DNA of 38,293 nt from NCBI RefSeq assembly GCF_002142155.1, contig NZ_NASD01000023.1, positions 1 to 38,293 of the forward strand. Reading direction: 5' to 3'. A model generated the notes under the pieces. That model was not told where the DNA came from and made no database searches. It worked only from the letters and a program-made list of their open reading frames with translations. Positions 1-11,377 of the stretch are shown here, piece by piece. Origin of the DNA: Gilliamella apis. Its GTDB lineage: Bacteria; Pseudomonadota; Gammaproteobacteria; Enterobacterales; Orbaceae. The first letter of the stretch is position 1. Every line of letters starts with the position of its first letter. Made by a program: the position numbers and the translations under genes.

Positions 1-6
1 CGAGTT

Positions 7-30
7 AAGAGGGTTGGCGCCAACCCTCTT
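7..30. repeat. Perfect 24-bp palindrome, copy 1
   Basis: Perfect inverted repeat with half-site AAGAGGGTTGGC meeting at GGCGCC. It is identical at 393-416 in the second repeat copy. With no loop it is more likely a protein-binding or cruciform site than an ordinary RNA terminator, although T/A-rich flanks leave termination possible. Confidence 0.75.
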
Positions 31-392
31 TACAATCTCCCGCGGCGACCACGCAAGTGGTCACTGCGTGACTGCCTTCCGCCTTCGTTCGGTCTTAACG
101 CACCGGCTGTGATTTGTTCCTGACAAAGCACCGCCTTGGCAAACTTCCCTGTTTGCCATGCTAACCTCTCTCAGTTGTCAGCACATTGCGGATGTCGCTA
201 AATTAAATACACCAAACTTATTTGCCAAAATAAACGTTTATTATTGGCACTAGTTGATGTTATAACTAACGTTAACGATTTATTGGTGGGATTTTGGCTT
301 CAAAAACCCCTCTCCTCAAAATTTTTTGGTTGTTTGAGTTTCGGACGTTTGTTGTTTTGTGGTTGTTTTTATACGGCGATTACGTCCGAGTT

Positions 393-416
393 AAGAGGGT
401 TGGCGCCAACCCTCTT
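393..416. repeat. Perfect 24-bp palindrome, copy 2
   Basis: Second identical copy of the palindrome at 7-30, at the same place within the 386-nt repeat period. Confidence 0.75.
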
Positions 417-715
417 TACAATCTCCCGCGGCGACTACGCAAGTGGTCACGATGTGACTGCCTTCCGCCTTCGTTCGGTCTTAACGCACCGGCTGTGATT
501 TGTTCCTGACAAAGCACCGCCTTGGCAAACATCCCTGTTTGCCATGCTAACCTCACTCAGTTGTCAGCACATTGCGAATGTCGCTAAATAGGAAGCACTA
601 AACTTATTTGCCAAAATAAACGTTTATTATCAGTAATAGCTGATGTTATAACTAACGTTAGCGATTTATTGGCGGGATTTTGGCTTTAAAAACCCCGTTC
701 CTCAATTTTTTTATA

Positions 716-934
716 GCTCTTTTTTTACAGTAAATCACTTCAAAACACCATTAAACCTAACTTTAACGATTTAATTTTTTTATTGGCTATCGTTATTAAT
801 GATAATGTCTTCTTGTTTATAGACTTATTTCATGGCATGATTTAGCGCTTTATTTATCTAATAAAAAATAGTTCAGCTCCGGCTGATGCTAAAAATTAAA
901 TATTTAATCAAAAAACTCTAGGGAAAATATATTC
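716..934. other. AT-rich leader of the NSS transporter gene
   Basis: About 220 nt between the structured repeats and the transporter start. It is very AT-rich and must hold the promoter of the next gene, but I could not single out a convincing -35/-10 pair. An AGGGA ribosome-binding site lies at about 919-923. Confidence 0.4.
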
Positions 935-2308
935 ATGAGTACAGGTACTATGAAGAAAAGTCACTCACAGTGGAGCTCACGCATGGGATTTATGCTTGCA
1001 GCTGCTGGTTCTGCTGTGGGTTTAGGTAATATATGGAAATTTCCATATATGGCTGGTGAAATGGGTGGTTCAGCATTTGTTCTGACCTATTTACTATTTA
1101 TGTTTGTCATTGGCTTGCCAATTTTAGTTTTAGAATGGTTAATCGGCCGTCGCGGACAAAAAAACCCAATTCATACCATGGAAGATGTTGCGGTATCAGA
1201 AGGTCGCTCAAAATTATGGCGCTGGGTTGGTATTATTGGTGTACTTGGCTCGTTTTTAATTCTTTCTTTTTATAGTGTAATTGGTGGCTGGGCGACTGAT
1301 TATATCTTTTTAGCTATCAATGGTAGTTTTGATGGTGTTGATGGCGCAGCTACAGGACAAATTTTTAGTGGTTTCCTTAGTAATGTCGGTAGCCTTTTAA
1401 CTTGGCATACCGTATTTATGGCAGCGAATACCATCATTGTGGCGATGGGCGTTGGTGCTGGTTTAGAGCGCGCTTGTAAAGTTATGATGCCAGGCTTAGG
1501 TATTTTATTGTTAGTGTTAGTCGCTTACGCTGCAATTGTTAGTGGCCCGTCATTTGGCATAGCGTTTGACTTTTTATTCACCCCTAATTGGTCAGCATTA
1601 AACGGTACCGCAATTTTAGCCGCTTTAGGTCATGCGTTCTTCAGCTTATCATTAGGTATGGGGATCATGATGGCTTATGGTTCATATCTTGGTAAAGATG
1701 TGAATTTACTTTCTACTGCTCGCACTGTGGTTATTTTAGACGTTATTGTTGCTATGTTATCTGGTATGGCGATCTTCCCGTTAGTTTTTGCTAATGGTTT
1801 AGAAGCTGGCTCTGGCCCTGGTCTTATTTTTGTTACTTTACCAATTGCCTTTGGTAATATGGCTGCTGGCTCAATTTTAGGTTGTTTATTCTTTATCTTC
1901 CTAACTTTTGCGGCTTTAACTTCATCAATTTCATTACTTGAACCAACTGTAGAGCTGTTAGAAGAAAAAACACCTATGGGCCGTAAAACTGCGACTGTGG
2001 TAAGTAGTGTATTAATTTGGGCATTAGGTATTGCTTGTATTTTATCCTTTAATGAATGGTCAGATGTGACGTTATTTGGTAAAAATATTTTCGATTTACT
2101 CGACTATTTAACTAGTAAGATTATGTTACCTGTGACTGGATTAGGAACTGTAATCTTTGGTGCTTGGATGATGAACCAAAAAATCATTCGCAAAGAATTG
2201 GACTTAGGCAATTTCTGGTTTGGTGTATGGTCAATCTTGACTCGCGTCATCATTCCTTTAGCCGTAGTAGTTATTTTAGTTTGTGGATTTTTACCAGAAA
2301 CTCGATAA
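935..2308 (+). CDS. Neurotransmitter:sodium symporter (NSS) family transporter
   Basis: An inner-membrane secondary transporter of the NSS/SNF family (LeuT, MhsT, Tyt1 type), which takes up amino acids or similar substrates with Na+. The 457-residue protein has the family hallmark GSAVGLGNIWKFPY at residues 25-38 in the unwound first membrane helix that carries the Na+ and substrate site, then about ten more hydrophobic segments. Its length and likely 11-helix topology match the bacterial YhdH/Tyt1 branch rather than the 12-helix eukaryotic members. The start is the first ATG after an AGGGA; a second in-frame ATG lies five codons in. It appears monocistronic, with a terminator just downstream. 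Family is certain; the substrate cannot be read from the sequence. Confidence 0.92.
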   Translation: MSTGTMKKSHSQWSSRMGFMLAAAGSAVGLGNIWKFPYMAGEMGGSAFVLTYLLFMFVIGLPILVLEWLIGRRGQKNPIHTMEDVAVSEGRSKLWRWVGIIGVLGSFLILSFYSVIGGWATDYIFLAINGSFDGVDGAATGQIFSGFLSNVGSLLTWHTVFMAANTIIVAMGVGAGLERACKVMMPGLGILLLVLVAYAAIVSGPSFGIAFDFLFTPNWSALNGTAILAALGHAFFSLSLGMGIMMAYGSYLGKDVNLLSTARTVVILDVIVAMLSGMAIFPLVFANGLEAGSGPGLIFVTLPIAFGNMAAGSILGCLFFIFLTFAALTSSISLLEPTVELLEEKTPMGRKTATVVSSVLIWALGIACILSFNEWSDVTLFGKNIFDLLDYLTSKIMLPVTGLGTVIFGAWMMNQKIIRKELDLGNFWFGVWSILTRVIIPLAVVVILVCGFLPETR

Positions 2309-2327
2309 TTAACTTATTACTAAATCT

Positions 2328-2358
2328 AAAAGCCTTGATTAATATCAGGGCTTTTTTA
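2328..2358 (+). terminator. Rho-independent terminator after the NSS transporter
   Basis: An AAAGCCTTGAT / ATCAGGGCTTT stem (one G-U pair) with a short loop, followed by a T run, 20 nt beyond the stop codon. Confidence 0.85.
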
Positions 2359-2410
2359 TTGACAAAATAACTAAAAAATCAGCAATTAATTAGTTATCTT
2401 AATCCCCTCA

Positions 2411-2439
2411 CTTGAAATTGTCTTTTTTATTCCCATATA
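2411..2439 (+). promoter_or_regulatory. Sigma-32 (RpoH) heat-shock promoter for htpG
   Basis: CTTGAA at 2411-2416 and TCCCATATA at 2431-2439, separated by 14 nt, closely match the RpoH consensus (CTTGAA, about 13-17 nt, CCCCATNTA). It lies upstream of a heat-shock chaperone gene. Transcription would start near 2446, leaving a 5' leader of about 135 nt. Confidence 0.7.
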
Positions 2440-2582
2440 GCAATACAACAATTAATCAAATTATTATGTCAATGTTAATCAGTTAATATTAACAAGATAA
2501 CATTTTATTTATCGCATTAATAAGATGAACGTTTTGTGGTTAATATTAATTGAATTTGCAAATATAGCTGAGGTATTAGTCA

Positions 2583-4457
2583 ATGAGTAAGCAAGGAACT
2601 GAAACACGTGGATTTCAATCCGAAGTTAAACAAATCCTTCATTTAATGATTCACTCTTTATATTCTAATAAAGAGATTTTTTTAAGAGAATTAATTTCAA
2701 ATGCTTCAGATGCAGCTGATAAGCTGCGTTTTAAAGCACTTGAAAATCCAGATTTATACGCTGGTGATGCCGAGCTTGGGGTTCGTATTTCAACCAACAA
2801 AGAAGCCGGCACCTTAACCATTGCCGACAATGGTATTGGTATGACTCGTGATGAAGTCATTGAGAATTTAGGAACAATTGCTAAATCAGGCACCAAAGCA
2901 TTTTTAGAATCAATTGGTAGTGATCAAGCTAAAGATAGTCAACTTATTGGTCAATTCGGGGTTGGTTTTTACTCAGCATTTATTGTTGCTGATAATGTTA
3001 CCGTGACAACTCGTGCGGCAACAGCCAAAGCCGATGAAGCTGTTATGTGGCAATCTGCTGGTGAAGGTGAATACACCATTTCTGATACCAATAAAGAAAC
3101 ACGTGGTACTGAAATCGTCTTACATTTAAAAGATGATGAAAAAGAGTTTTTAGATGATTGGCGTTTACGTTCAATTATTAGCAAATATTCAGATCACATC
3201 TCATTACCAGTTGAAGTACAAACTACCGATGAAGAAAGCAAAGAAGTTAAATGGGAAAAAGTTAATAAGGCCCAAGCACTTTGGACGCGTAGCAAATCAG
3301 AAGTAACTGATGAAGAATATAAAGAGTTTTATAAACATATTTCCCACGATTTTGCCGATCCGCTAAGCTGGAGTCACAACCGTGTCGAAGGTAAACAAGA
3401 ATATACTAGTTTGCTCTATATTCCATCTAAAGCGCCATGGGATATGTGGAATCGTGACAATAAACACGGTTTAAAATTGTATGTGCAACGTGTGTTTATT
3501 ATGGATGATGCAGAACAATTTATGCCAAATTACTTACGCTTTGTAAAAGGTTTGATTGATTCTAATGATTTACCATTAAATGTTTCGCGCGAAATCCTGC
3601 AAGATAACAAGGTAACCCAGAATTTACGCAATGCATGTACTAAACGTGTTTTACAAATGCTTGATAAACTTGCTAAAGATGACAAAGAACAATATCAACA
3701 ATTCTGGAGTGAATTTGGTCTTGTTTTAAAAGAAGGGACTGGTGAAGATTTTAGCAATCGTGAGTCTATTGCTAAGTTATTACGCTTTACTACCACTAAC
3801 AGTGATAGCGAGGTACAGAGCGTATCATTAGATGATTACATCAGCCGTATGCAAGAAGGTCAAGAGAAGATCTACTTCATTACTGCCGATAGTTATGGCG
3901 CAGCCAAAAATAGTCCTCACCTTGAATTATTCCGTAAAAAAGGTATTGAGGTATTATTACTTTCTGATCGTATTGACGAATGGATGATGAGCAATTTAAC
4001 TGAATTTGCAGGGAAACAGTTCCAATCTATCAGTAAATCTGACGAATCAATCGAGAAATTAGCCGATCAAAATAGTGATGAACAAAAACAAGTTGAAAAA
4101 GAACTTGAGCCATTTATCGAGCGTGTGAAAAAAGTTTTAGCTGACAAAGTTAAAGAGGTTAAATTAACCCATCGTTTAACTGATACACCGGCAATTGTAA
4201 CAACAGCTGCAGACGAGATGTCTACCCAAATGGCTAAATTATTTGCTGCAGCAGGACAGAAAGCGCCAGAGATCAAATACACATTTGAGATTAATCCTGA
4301 TCATCAATTAGTTAAACGCATCGCTAATACTCAAGATGAAACAACATTTAGTGACTGGGTTGAGTTATTGTTAGATCAAGCGCTTCTTGCTGAAAAAGGA
4401 TCATTAAGTGATCCAAGCAAATTTATTCAGACTATGAATAAATTACTGGCTCAATAA
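2583..4457 (+). CDS. htpG: Molecular chaperone HtpG (bacterial Hsp90)
   Basis: Cytosolic ATP-dependent chaperone of the Hsp90 family, 624 residues as in E. coli HtpG. The N-terminal GHKL ATPase domain shows [14 protein letters not shown] (N40, Mg-ATP contact), DNGIGM (82-87), the lid motif [11 protein letters not shown] (123-133) and GTEI near 175. The middle domain carries the conserved NVSREILQ segment with its catalytic-loop arginine, and the C-terminal dimerisation domain ends normally. A GAGG ribosome-binding site ends about nine bases before the ATG. A sigma-32 promoter match lies upstream and a hairpin follows. It is a stand-alone gene with nothing unusual. Confidence 0.98.
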   Translation: MSKQGTETRGFQSEVKQILHLMIHSLYSNKEIFLRELISNASDAADKLRFKALENPDLYAGDAELGVRISTNKEAGTLTIADNGIGMTRDEVIENLGTIAKSGTKAFLESIGSDQAKDSQLIGQFGVGFYSAFIVADNVTVTTRAATAKADEAVMWQSAGEGEYTISDTNKETRGTEIVLHLKDDEKEFLDDWRLRSIISKYSDHISLPVEVQTTDEESKEVKWEKVNKAQALWTRSKSEVTDEEYKEFYKHISHDFADPLSWSHNRVEGKQEYTSLLYIPSKAPWDMWNRDNKHGLKLYVQRVFIMDDAEQFMPNYLRFVKGLIDSNDLPLNVSREILQDNKVTQNLRNACTKRVLQMLDKLAKDDKEQYQQFWSEFGLVLKEGTGEDFSNRESIAKLLRFTTTNSDSEVQSVSLDDYISRMQEGQEKIYFITADSYGAAKNSPHLELFRKKGIEVLLLSDRIDEWMMSNLTEFAGKQFQSISKSDESIEKLADQNSDEQKQVEKELEPFIERVKKVLADKVKEVKLTHRLTDTPAIVTTAADEMSTQMAKLFAAAGQKAPEIKYTFEINPDHQLVKRIANTQDETTFSDWVELLLDQALLAEKGSLSDPSKFIQTMNKLLAQ

Positions 4458-4480
4458 TTAATTTTCAATTCCTAATATTC

Positions 4481-4508
4481 AACCCGATATGGCTTGCCTG
4501 TCGGGTTT
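4481..4508 (+). terminator. Probable terminator after htpG
   Basis: AACCCGA / TCGGGTT stem enclosing a small GGC/GCC hairpin, 24 nt after the htpG stop. The T run is interrupted, so strength is uncertain. Confidence 0.6.
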
Positions 4509-4553
4509 ATTGCTATTTTTTACCGCAAAAAATCAACAATTTTTAAGCCAAAT

Positions 4554-4569
4554 TTTGATACCTATCACA
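4554..4569 (+). promoter_or_regulatory. CRP-like site upstream of licT
   Basis: TTTGA-N6-TCACA differs at one position from the TGTGA-N6-TCACA CRP consensus. It lies 75 nt before the licT start, where a promoter-activating site would be expected. Confidence 0.45.
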
Positions 4570-4643
4570 CTTTTTCATTTTATTACTTTCTATTTTTGTT
4601 AAGCTAGACATAATAATTTAACCTTTAATTTAGACTGTAACAG

Positions 4644-5483
4644 ATGAAAGTTCATAAAATATTAAATAATAATGTTGTGGTAACATTAGATGCAAAGGGA
4701 AATGAATTAATTGTTACTGGACGTGGGGTAGGATTTAAAAAAAGGGAAGGAGACAAAATTGACCCCCAACTTATTGAAAAGCAGTTTTCATTGAATAATC
4801 AAGAATTACTGCCAAAGTTTGCTGAGTTGCTTTCGGAAATACCTATCGAAATTCATACAACTTCAGATATCATTATCAATTATGCTAAGAAGCAGTTAGG
4901 TGGCAAATTACAAGATAGTATTTATATTTCTTTAACTGATCATATCTATTTTGCTATTGAAAGGCATAAGCAGGGATTTGATATTCCGAATAATTTTATT
5001 TGGGAAATAAAAAAATTCTATCCAAATGAATATCAAATTGGTTTACATGCTTTATCAGTGATTAAACAGCGCTTAGGCGTCGAACTGCCCGAAGACGAAG
5101 CAGGTTTTATTACCTTACATATAGTCAATGCTCAACTAAATGATACTATGCCGAATATCGTTAATATGACGAAGATCATGCGTGAAATTTTGAATATTGT
5201 TAAATACCATTTTAAATTTGAGTATGATGAAAACAGCCTTTCTTATCAACGATTCGTCACGCATTTAAAGTTTTTTGCTCATCGTATTTTGAGTCAAGGC
5301 AAACCAGCGCAACAAGATACATCATTATATGAAATTATTCGGCAAAAATATGAACAAGCCTATTTGTGTACTAAACAGATCGACTTACATTTAATCCAAC
5401 AATATCAGCATCCATTATCCGATGATGAAAGTTTGTATTTGACTATTCATATTGAAAGATTAAGAGCCGAGCTAAAAAAATAA
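4644..5483 (+). CDS. licT: BglG/LicT-family transcription antiterminator
   Basis: RNA-binding antiterminator that, when its PTS-regulation domains (PRDs) are in the active phosphorylation state, binds RAT hairpins and prevents formation of overlapping terminators. Residues 1-55 form the co-antiterminator RNA-binding domain; PRD1 and PRD2 follow. The four regulatory histidines fall at H100, H159, H207 and H269, the positions known in Bacillus LicT. The 279-residue length is normal. Two RAT/terminator pairs downstream (5567-5647, 9935-10014) are its obvious targets. EIIBCA encoded next probably phosphorylates PRD1 to inactivate it without substrate, as BglF does to BglG. No RAT lies in front of licT itself, so it is probably made from its own, possibly CRP-dependent, promoter. 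Its ribosome-binding site is weak. Confidence 0.95.
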   Translation: MKVHKILNNNVVVTLDAKGNELIVTGRGVGFKKREGDKIDPQLIEKQFSLNNQELLPKFAELLSEIPIEIHTTSDIIINYAKKQLGGKLQDSIYISLTDHIYFAIERHKQGFDIPNNFIWEIKKFYPNEYQIGLHALSVIKQRLGVELPEDEAGFITLHIVNAQLNDTMPNIVNMTKIMREILNIVKYHFKFEYDENSLSYQRFVTHLKFFAHRILSQGKPAQQDTSLYEIIRQKYEQAYLCTKQIDLHLIQQYQHPLSDDESLYLTIHIERLRAELKK

Positions 5484-5486
5484 TAG

Positions 5487-5502
5487 TGTGATCGAAATCA
5501 CA
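5487..5502 (+). promoter_or_regulatory. CRP binding site upstream of the beta-glucoside PTS gene
   Basis: TGTGA-TCGAAA-TCACA has both perfect CRP half-sites with N6 spacing, four bases after the licT stop and 65 nt before RAT 1. An AT-rich stretch with TATAAA at 5529-5534 and TTGCAA at 5517-5522 follows. This suggests an internal, catabolite-controlled promoter for the PTS genes separate from licT. Confidence 0.75.
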
Positions 5503-5566
5503 AAATAATTAACTAGTTGCAACAATATTATAAAATTTATGTTAATTTAATTAATACAGAAATTTT

Positions 5567-5610
5567 GGATTGTTATTGCATCAACTGTTTTTTTTGATGC
5601 AAGCAAAACC
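5567..5610 (+). promoter_or_regulatory. RAT antiterminator 1 (LicT/BglG target)
   Basis: It begins GGATTGTTATTGCATC and ends GATGCAAGCAAAACC, matching the two conserved halves of BglG/LicT RAT elements. The apical loop is longer than usual (T-rich, about 10 nt). Its last bases, 5606-5610, are also the first strand of the terminator stem, so the two structures exclude each other. Confidence 0.9.
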
Positions 5611-5647
5611 TAAACTCTCAATGGAATGGGGGTTTAGGTTTTTTTTT
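5606..5647 (+). terminator. Conditional terminator 1, before EIIBCA
   Basis: AAACCTAAAC (5606-5615) pairs with GTTTAGGTTT (5632-5641), followed by a T run. It lies in the leader of the PTS gene and overlaps RAT 1, the classic antitermination arrangement. Confidence 0.92.
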
Positions 5648-5665
5648 GCGCTTAAATAAGGATAA

Positions 5666-8965
<3,300 letters not shown>

Positions 8966-8973
8966 TGATGATT

Positions 8974-9000
8974 CCGGTAGGTCTACATTTGCCCTATCGG
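8974..9000 (+). other. Intercistronic hairpin between glucosidase and phosphatase genes
   Basis: CCGGTAGG (8974-8981) pairs with CCTATCGG (8993-9000), including one G-U pair. No T run follows, so it is more likely a weak attenuator or an mRNA processing/stability hairpin than a full terminator. Confidence 0.45.
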
Positions 9001-9045
9001 TAATTTCACTCATCATACTAATGACAATGCTATATGAGGCTAATG

Positions 9046-9864
9046 ATGAAAAATAAAACAATTAAAGCAGTATTCCTTACTAGTGCACTATTATTAACAA
9101 CGCTTGCTACTGGTTGTAGCAATAAAGCAAATAATGCCACAAGCAATAATAGTGATGATGCCATTAACATTTATTTTGCTCGACACGGTAAAACTTTATT
9201 TAATACCTATGATCTTGTACAAGGTTGGGCTGATTCACCATTGACTGATAAAGGTATTGAAGTTGCGCGTTATTTAGGCGAAGGATTTAAAGATAAGCAC
9301 ATTCAATTTGATGCTTATTACACCAGTGATGCTGGTCGTCAGCGTGAAACAATGCAAGTTTTGTTACAACAAAAAGGGGTTAAAGATTACCAGATCCAAG
9401 AATTAAAAGGTTTACGTGAAGTCTTTTATGGTGGATTTGAAGGTGGAAGCAATGCCAAGATGGTATCTGCATCCATGAAGTCTCTTGGTTTTAAATCTGT
9501 TGATAGCTTTTATAAAAGTTATGTGCAAGGACAAATTCCCGTGGCAACTCTAACTAATGCCATCGCTAAGAGTGATCCTAAACAGCAAGCGGAAAATTTT
9601 GACCAGGTTAAAGAGCGTACCCAAAATGCTCTACATAGCATTGTAAAAACAGCTCAGGATAAACATCAAAAAAATATTTTGGCTATTTCATCCGGTATGT
9701 CAATGCAAGCTATGATTTCTGATTTAACCGATAACCCAAATAAAAACAAACCATTGTCAAATGCTACTGTGGTTAAAATTGTGTATCAAAATGGTAAATA
9801 TAGTGTAGTTGAAATTGGCAGTATGGACTATGTTAATCAAGGTAAATTATCACTAAATAAATAA
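9046..9864 (+). CDS. Histidine-phosphatase-like lipoprotein lacking the second catalytic His
   Basis: Member of the histidine phosphatase (phosphoglycerate mutase-like) superfamily with a lipoprotein signal: lipobox LATGC places the modified Cys about 24 residues in, so the protein should be anchored in the envelope. The phospho-acceptor motif IYFARHGKT, the arginine of SDAGRQRET and the acid LREVFYGGFEG are present. The position normally held by the second catalytic His (SHG in the paralogue at 11378) is Ser in AISSGMS, with codon TCC. Activity may be weak, altered or lost. GAGG at 9036-9039 favours the ATG at 9046 over in-frame ATGs at 9034 and 9043. It lies between the glucosidase gene and RAT 2. 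Confidence 0.82.
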   Translation: MKNKTIKAVFLTSALLLTTLATGCSNKANNATSNNSDDAINIYFARHGKTLFNTYDLVQGWADSPLTDKGIEVARYLGEGFKDKHIQFDAYYTSDAGRQRETMQVLLQQKGVKDYQIQELKGLREVFYGGFEGGSNAKMVSASMKSLGFKSVDSFYKSYVQGQIPVATLTNAIAKSDPKQQAENFDQVKERTQNALHSIVKTAQDKHQKNILAISSGMSMQAMISDLTDNPNKNKPLSNATVVKIVYQNGKYSVVEIGSMDYVNQGKLSLNK

Positions 9865-9934
9865 ACAACTGGAGGCAAACAAATAACCATAATCTGAATA
9901 AAATTAGATAATTAGCAATTAAATTAGTAAAATA

Positions 9935-9963
9935 GGATTGTTACTGCTTAGGCAGGCAAAACC
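9935..9963 (+). promoter_or_regulatory. RAT antiterminator 2 (LicT/BglG target)
   Basis: Begins GGATTGTTACTGCTTAGG and ends GGCAGGCAAAACC, very close to the E. coli bgl RAT consensus with a short apical loop. It overlaps the following terminator at 9959-9963. This second site lies inside the locus, in front of the porin gene. Confidence 0.92.
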
Positions 9964-10014
9964 TAAATATCAGCCCAACCGATAGGTTTGTGGGCGGTAT
10001 TTAGGTTTTTTTTT
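9959..10014 (+). terminator. Conditional terminator 2, before the porin
   Basis: AAACCTAAATATC (9959-9971) pairs with GGTATTTAGGTTT (9996-10008) with one G-U pair, followed by a T run to 10014. It shares bases with RAT 2, and its first stem bases AAACCTAAA are the same as in terminator 1. Confidence 0.92.
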
Positions 10015-10039
10015 GGGAAAATAAAGATAGGATATAACA

Positions 10040-11365
10040 ATGAAAATAAAGTACCTTTCGCTAGCACTTCTTAATATTATGTGTTTTTCAGCTGTTGCGG
10101 CTGAAGCAAATTCGCTAAATACTGATAATAGTTTTTTCAAAGATAGCAAATTTGAATTTTCAACACGTAATCATTGGAAGTATTTAAAAGAAAATGCATC
10201 GCAACCCAAAGAAGTTCACAGTGCATGGGGACAAGCATTAACACTTAACTATAAATCAGGTTATTGGTTAGATATCTTGGGATTCGATGTTACTTATGAC
10301 AATGTCATCAAACTTGGAGCCAGTGATTACTTTGCAACTCGTAACTTACTTTATAATGATGGTAAAAAACCTGATAAACACAATGCACACGGTTTTAACA
10401 AATTTACACAACGTTATGCTAAAGTCAAATTTGGCAATAAAGATGTCAATTTTAATGGTAAAGCTGGTTGGCATAGTTTAAAAGACATGGGGGTAATTAG
10501 TTCATCGCAAAATTTAACCCGTAACAGTTATCTCGGTTATAGTGGAACACTTAAATACTCTAATTTGGCGTTATCGCTAGCTTATATTGATAGTGCTCTA
10601 CCTCGTGAATCGGCCAAAAAAGTGCATTTTTATAGTTTAGATAGAAAATCTGAAATTGATAATATCAAAACAGCTGAAATCGCCTATAAAGATAAAGTAA
10701 TTAAACTTGACTACTCTTATGGTGTAGCAAAAGATTATATTAAACGTCATGCGATTGAGTTTTCTTATAAACCGATAGAAAAACTAACCGTTGGCTCACA
10801 AATCTATGGCAGTACTGCTCTTAAAAATCATGACAAAATGAAAGCCAATGTGCGTGATTTTGATGATTCAGCGTGGCATTATGCAGCCGATGTTGAATGG
10901 AAAGAAGCAGACTGGAGTGCCAAATTCGGTATCGCTTATACCGACGCCAATCGCAAAGGCGCTATCGGTTATTATGGCCGTCACATAGGTAAAAATAACC
11001 GTGGCCGTTATAATGGTATGGCTGCAGCAGGTGCAGACTATATGCGTGATGGCGAAGTGGTTTTATCAAGCGTGTTAGGCTATGACTTTTTTAAAGATAA
11101 TACCACTGGTTTATATCTAAACTATGGTGAATTTAACTATAAACACGAAACCCTAAAAAATGGTGAAATCAACGTGTTTAATATCTGGAAACCAACCAGT
11201 GGAACATTTAAAAATCTATCTATTTTGTCAAAATTTGGTTATGGTTGGTCTTATAAAACCATGAGCAGCAAAGACATTACCCCTAAATTAAGAGACGGCC
11301 ATGCGCAACGTTCACCAACATTATCAGCAGAAACCGTTATTGATTATCGATTTAACTTGTTATAA
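10040..11365 (+). CDS. OprD-like outer-membrane porin
   Basis: A 441-residue outer-membrane beta-barrel protein. It has a cleavable signal peptide (basic MKIK, hydrophobic core, cleavage near AVAAEA) and alternates amphipathic aromatic-rich strands throughout. The opening FFKDSKFEFSTRNHW, then WGQALTLNYKSGYW and the following glycine-rich region resemble the OprD/ChiP substrate-specific porin family. It ends in an aromatic-bearing strand, DYRFNLL. It follows RAT/terminator 2, so expression should depend on LicT, and precedes a periplasmic phosphatase by 12 nt. By analogy with porin BglH in the E. coli bgl operon, it probably admits beta-glucosides or their phosphorylated forms. BglH, however, is LamB-like, so this is a different porin class in the same role. 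Confidence 0.8.
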   Translation: MKIKYLSLALLNIMCFSAVAAEANSLNTDNSFFKDSKFEFSTRNHWKYLKENASQPKEVHSAWGQALTLNYKSGYWLDILGFDVTYDNVIKLGASDYFATRNLLYNDGKKPDKHNAHGFNKFTQRYAKVKFGNKDVNFNGKAGWHSLKDMGVISSSQNLTRNSYLGYSGTLKYSNLALSLAYIDSALPRESAKKVHFYSLDRKSEIDNIKTAEIAYKDKVIKLDYSYGVAKDYIKRHAIEFSYKPIEKLTVGSQIYGSTALKNHDKMKANVRDFDDSAWHYAADVEWKEADWSAKFGIAYTDANRKGAIGYYGRHIGKNNRGRYNGMAAAGADYMRDGEVVLSSVLGYDFFKDNTTGLYLNYGEFNYKHETLKNGEINVFNIWKPTSGTFKNLSILSKFGYGWSYKTMSSKDITPKLRDGHAQRSPTLSAETVIDYRFNLL

Positions 11366-11377
11366 AAGGACGAAACT

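Larger units (their letters stand above)
1..715. repeat. Tandem pair of ~330-nt structured intergenic repeats
   Basis: Two near-identical copies lie 386 nt apart: copy 1 from base 1 (its left part may be cut by the window edge) to about 328, copy 2 from 387 to about 714. Each has a perfect 24-bp palindrome centred on GGCGCC (7-30 and 393-416), a GACCAC-GCAA-GTGGTC hairpin (47-62; 433-448), an overlapping GTCAC/GTGAC hairpin (60-72; 446-458), a GTG-TTTGT/ACAAA-CAC hairpin (109-131) and a TGGCAAAC/GTTTGCCA hairpin (137-158; 523-544). The first ~200 nt are far more GC-rich than the rest of the window and differ at only a few bases. Those inside the hairpins fall in loops or give a G-U pair. The 3' ~130 nt are AT-rich and more diverged. 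No transposase or convincing ORF lies inside. It could be a dispersed non-coding repeat, a MITE-like element or a structured RNA; I do not recognise the family. Confidence 0.8.

Noticed and set aside
244-509. Two overlapping plus-strand ORFs of 84 and 71 codons
   Set aside because: They lie across the structured repeat, overlap each other in different frames, lack ribosome-binding sites and have composition dictated by the repeat.
1-715. CRISPR array or insertion sequence
   Set aside because: Only two ~330-nt copies with no short regularly spaced repeats or spacers, and no transposase or terminal inverted repeats with a coding body.
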